From the NCBI GenBank assembly GCA_027886975.1, contig JAPCJK010000010.1, positions 1 through 34,283 of the forward strand: a DNA stretch of 34,283 nucleotides. Reading direction: 5' to 3'. Below are positions 31,698-34,283 of the stretch, one piece after another. The DNA comes from Nitrososphaerota archaeon (GTDB taxonomy: Archaea; Thermoproteota; Nitrososphaeria; Nitrososphaerales; Gagatemarchaeaceae). Below the pieces are notes generated by a model. That model searched no databases and was not told where the DNA came from. It saw only the letters and a list, made by a program, of their open reading frames with translations. Each line of letters starts with the position of its first letter. Position 1 is the first letter of the stretch. The position numbers and the translations under genes are program-made.

Positions 31698-32328
31698 CCT
31701 CTTTTTTCTCCTCCTCAATTGCGTCTTCCTTCAGCCGGAAGTCCGGCGGAAGGGCGTCCTTGTGAGCTATCTTGACCTTGATCCCGTATAGGCCCAGCTT
31801 GAGCAGGACGTCGGTGGTCGCTTGCGTGACCGACCTCTCCGCGGTGTCCCCGCTCTTCGGCACTATCCCGGCCCTATACTTTTCTCCGTGAGACCGATCG
31901 CTTCTGAGTTTCCCAGCGACCGATATCTCCACGCCCGCCGCCCCGGCGTTCATCACGTTGTTGACCGACCACTGGGCCGCGCGCCTGAATGCGGTCCCTC
32001 TGGAAACTATCTGTGCTATTCTCGCTGCCATTATCCTTGAGTTGAGCTCAGGGTTCTCGACTTCCGTGACCGCAATCTGAGGATTGGGAAAGTTGAATTT
32101 CGCGGCGACCTTGTCGGTGAGGTCCTTGATCCCAGTCCCGCGTCTGCCGATGGCCAATCCCGGCCTCGCAACGTAGACCTTCAGGGTCGTCCCCACCGGC
32201 GATTTCTGAACTTCGAGGCCCCCGTAGCCCGCGTCGCGGAGCTCCTTCTCGAAGAACTCGTCCAGGTCGGAGTAAGTCTGACTGGTGTTAAGAATCGACT
32301 TCACGGTAGTTCTCTGCTTGGCAGACAT
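31654..32328 (-). CDS. rps3: Ribosomal protein uS3
   Basis: The 224-residue uS3 has an N-terminal KH domain with VYVARPGLAIGRRGTGIKDL and the C-terminal S3 domain with RGTAFRRAAQWSVNNVMNAGAAGVEISVAGKLRSDRSHGEKYRAG. The tail is acidic and probably variable. The start is an ATG two bases after the rpl22 stop. Confidence 0.97.
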   Translation of the reverse strand: MSAKQRTTVKSILNTSQTYSDLDEFFEKELRDAGYGGLEVQKSPVGTTLKVYVARPGLAIGRRGTGIKDLTDKVAAKFNFPNPQIAVTEVENPELNSRIMAARIAQIVSRGTAFRRAAQWSVNNVMNAGAAGVEISVAGKLRSDRSHGEKYRAGIVPKSGDTAERSVTQATTDVLLKLGLYGIKVKIAHKDALPPDFRLKEDAIEEEKKEDATAQTEGTEEAGR

Positions 32329-32330
32329 AC

Positions 32331-32792
32331 TCAGACTTCCTTACCTACGACTTCAATGTGGACAAGCTGGTGGAAATTGGGGGAGCTCCGGCCGAAGGCC
32401 CTGGGTGTATAGTCCTTGAGAGTCCTCCCAGCGTATCCAGCGGCGTGTATGATACGGATCCTTTCGGGGTCAAGCCCCTTGAATTCTGAGTTACCTTGGA
32501 GGTTGTGGATGACGTCAAGGAAAGCGCGCGCGACCTTGACCGGATACGAGCCCGTGGGGAATCCCTGGAGCTCGCTTCTATGACCGACCTTCAATTTGTG
32601 GCGCCGGAAAGCGATGGGCATCTTCTTGCTTTCGACGAGTTCGAGGAGGTCTAAGGCCTTTGGTACTGACATTCCTTTGATGGTCAGTGCGACCTCTCGG
32701 GCAGCCTTCGGGGAAATGTTGACCTCTCTACCACTAGCCCTGACGTGTACCGTAGGGTCGAAACCCTCGAAACTGTAGCCGTAATGAGGCAC
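32331..32792 (-). CDS. rpl22: Ribosomal protein uL22
   Basis: The 153-residue uL22 has the archaeal start PHYGYSFEGFDPTVHVRAS, the KAAREVALTIKGMSVPKALDLLE helix region and the tunnel loop near RIIHAAGYAGRTLKDYTPRAFGRSSP. GTG is the start. It is the first gene of the operon. rps19, rpl2, rpl23, rpl4 and rpl3, which normally precede it, are not here; a divergent sdhA follows instead. Confidence 0.96.
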   Translation of the reverse strand: MPHYGYSFEGFDPTVHVRASGREVNISPKAAREVALTIKGMSVPKALDLLELVESKKMPIAFRRHKLKVGHRSELQGFPTGSYPVKVARAFLDVIHNLQGNSEFKGLDPERIRIIHAAGYAGRTLKDYTPRAFGRSSPNFHQLVHIEVVGKEV

Positions 32793-32831
32793 TTTACCCC
32801 TCTCGTGGACTCCGCCGCTTTCATGGTGGCG

Positions 32832-32838
32832 TTAAAAG
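32832..32838 (-). promoter_or_regulatory. TATA box of the rpl22-to-truB operon
   Basis: The minus strand reads CTTTTAA about 40-46 bases before the rpl22 GTG. The leader carries an AGGGGT close to the start. This would drive about 12 kb of tightly packed genes down to truB. Bases 32844-32935 hold nothing else I can support. Confidence 0.4.
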
Positions 32839-32935
32839 CTTTGTGAAACGGTTGCCGCAAAATGTCGGCTGTCAAAGTCGCTTGGGCAGAAATTTGTCAA
32901 TCTGTCGCCGACCATCCGTTAGACCCCGCGTCAGG

Positions 32936-32943
32936 CTTATTAT
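32936..32943 (+). promoter_or_regulatory. Possible TATA box of sdhA
   Basis: CTTATTAT lies 37-44 bases before the TTG proposed as the sdhA start. It is in the short divergent gap with rpl22. The spacing allows a leader of about 10-15 bases. Weak evidence. Confidence 0.3.
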
Positions 32944-32979
32944 CGCGGGAAAAACGGTTCTCAAGGCCGGGCTCAAATA

Positions 32980-34283
32980 TTGTGGACTTCCAAACCTCAA
33001 GCGAGTCGGGTCGAGACGAATGACAGGACCTATGTTGAGAAATCATGCGATGTTCTGATAATTGGAGCGGGGGGAGCTGGCCTCAGGGCTGCTATCGAGT
33101 CATTCGACAAGGGCGCCAAGACACTGGTCGTGTGCAAGACGCTATTAGGAAAGGCACACACTGTGATGGCCGAAGGAGGGATTGCGGCAGCCCTTGGTGA
33201 CGTCGACCCGAAGGACAGTTGGCAGGTCCACTTCTCGGATACAATAGTTGAAGGCCAGCGCCTCAGCAACTGGAGAATGGCTGAGATATTCGCGAAGGAG
33301 GCGATCGACCGAGTGTACGAACTAGAGAGATACGGGGCTCTCTTCGACAGGACAGCGGATGGGAAGATAAGCCAGCGGGCCTTCGGTGCCCACACCTACA
33401 GACGACTTTGCCATATCGGGGACAGGACCGGCCTCGAACTTATCAGGACTTTGCAAGACCAGGTGATCGAGAGGGGGGTACCGTTCATGGATGAAGTGGC
33501 GGTCACGGGCTTGTTCAGGGACCCCAAGAATGGCCGAGCGGCGGGCGCCCTTGGAATAGAGATCAAAGGAGGAGGGCTAGTTCTGTTCAGATGCAAGACT
33601 GTGATCCTGGCTACAGGTGGCTGCGGAAAGGTGTACCAAGTGACTTCGAATTCCTATGAGAGTACGGGAGACGGCATAGCAATGGCCTACAGGGCAGGGG
33701 CTGAATTGATGGACATGGAAATGATCCAGTTCCACCCCACAGGAATGATCTACCCCACTGGAGTCAGGGGCCTACTTGTGACCGAAGCGGTAAGGGGAGA
33801 AGGGGGGATATTGACAAACTCACAGGGAGAGCGCTTTATGTCCAAGTACGACCCAAAAAGGATGGAACTATCGGCCAGAGATGTTGTCGCTAGGGCGATC
33901 TACTCCGAGATAATCGCCGGGCGGGGCACAAGTAACGGCGCTGTCTACCTCGACGTCTCTCACAAAGGGGCGGAATTCATCAAGAAGAAGCTGCCAAGCA
34001 TGTACGACCAGTTCATGGAGTTCGCGGGGGTGGATATCACGAAGCAAAAAATGGAAGTCGCTCCGACGGTCCATTACCAAATGGGCGGGATCCGAGTCGA
34101 ACCGGAGACTGCCGAAAGCACGGTAAAGGGATTGTACGCAGCGGGAGAGGTGGCATGCGGACTTCATGGGGGGAACAGGCTAGGTGGGAACTCGCTTTCT
34201 GACATCCTCGTTTTTGGGAGACGGGCGGGAACTGCGGCTGCCCAATTCGCCCAGAACAACGAGATGCCAGACGTCGCCGATTC
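32980..34283 (+). CDS. sdhA: Succinate dehydrogenase/fumarate reductase flavoprotein (partial)
   Basis: The gene runs off the window after 434 codons. The flavoprotein has the Rossmann motif GAGGAG (29-34), then AHT (59-61) whose histidine normally carries covalent FAD, and MAEGGIAA. Further on are ATGGCGKV, FHPTG, RGEGG and GGNRLGGNSLSD, all core motifs of SdhA/FrdA. The direction of the reaction (succinate oxidation or fumarate reduction) cannot be told from this subunit alone. No ATG or GTG precedes the FAD motif in frame, so TTG at 32980 is proposed; the short N-terminus of about 20 residues before the core is plausible. The iron-sulfur and membrane subunits would lie beyond the window. 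Confidence 0.92.
   Translation, partial: MWTSKPQASRVETNDRTYVEKSCDVLIIGAGGAGLRAAIESFDKGAKTLVVCKTLLGKAHTVMAEGGIAAALGDVDPKDSWQVHFSDTIVEGQRLSNWRMAEIFAKEAIDRVYELERYGALFDRTADGKISQRAFGAHTYRRLCHIGDRTGLELIRTLQDQVIERGVPFMDEVAVTGLFRDPKNGRAAGALGIEIKGGGLVLFRCKTVILATGGCGKVYQVTSNSYESTGDGIAMAYRAGAELMDMEMIQFHPTGMIYPTGVRGLLVTEAVRGEGGILTNSQGERFMSKYDPKRMELSARDVVARAIYSEIIAGRGTSNGAVYLDVSHKGAEFIKKKLPSMYDQFMEFAGVDITKQKMEVAPTVHYQMGGIRVEPETAESTVKGLYAAGEVACGLHGGNRLGGNSLSDILVFGRRAGTAAAQFAQNNEMPDVAD

Noticed and set aside
1-34283. CRISPR array, insertion sequence, prophage or toxin-antitoxin system
   Set aside because: No regularly spaced repeats, transposase motifs, terminal repeats or recognisable toxin families were seen in the reading frames.

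Overview
This window comes from an archaeal chromosome. The evidence is the archaeal/eukaryotic ribosomal proteins (S4e, S28e, L7Ae, L18e, L19e, L32e), RNA polymerase subunits D and N, RNase P protein Rnp1, Cbf5-type TruB, archaeal adenylate kinase AdkA, an EMC3-like membrane protein, deoxyhypusine synthase, a mevalonate kinase/isopentenyl phosphate kinase pair, TATA boxes 25-40 bases before many starts, and an intron-bearing tRNA. The order secY-adkA-EMC3-cmk-truB without rpl34e and rpl14e, and rps2-MEMO-mvk-ipk-idsA-gltX, suggests a TACK archaeon near Nitrososphaeria/Thaumarchaeota. That placement is an inference from remembered gene orders, not a phylogeny.

Layout. 1-2116: accessory edge with two unrecognised plus-strand ORFs, a tandem pair of membrane proteins with C-terminal zinc ribbons (minus), and a 430-base gap that may encode a structured RNA. 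2117-10855 (minus): a translation and isoprenoid block reading rpoD-rpl18e-rpl13-rps9-rpoN-rps2-MEMO-mvk-ipk-idsA-gltX, then rpl7ae-rps28e from their own promoter. 11039-12568 (plus): rps13-rps4-rps11, divergent from rpoD. In most archaea as I know them rps11 runs directly into rpoD, so this is a rearrangement, and rps11 has lost its usual C-terminal tail at the junction. 12490-16471: a winged-helix protein with an S-layer-like domain and an EF-hand, divergent from glmS, then deoxyhypusine synthase. 16468-20426 (minus): purine genes guaB-purA-purB. 20555-20670: tRNA-Ser(GGA) with two 15-base introns. 20758-32792 (minus): one long ribosomal/secretion operon from rpl22 to truB, including a 53-aa rps14. 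32980-end (plus): an incomplete succinate dehydrogenase/fumarate reductase flavoprotein gene.

How the genes work together. Most of the window makes the translation and secretion machinery: ribosomal proteins, RNA polymerase subunits, GluRS, tRNA processing (Rnp1, Cbf5, L7Ae), the SecY channel and its EMC3-like neighbour, and eIF5A modification. Lipid precursor synthesis (mevalonate kinase, isopentenyl phosphate kinase, prenyltransferase) and AMP/GMP synthesis sit beside it. Tight spacing and ATGA/GTGA overlaps point to translational coupling.

The most interesting signals are the doubly interrupted tRNA-Ser whose two introns form good bulge-helix-bulge structures, two genes (rpl15 and ipk) whose conserved N-termini can only be reached from a CTG start, the replaced S11 tail, the HTH/S-layer-like/EF-hand fusion, and the possible unassigned RNA upstream of the zinc-ribbon genes. 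I saw no CRISPR array, insertion sequence or defence system.
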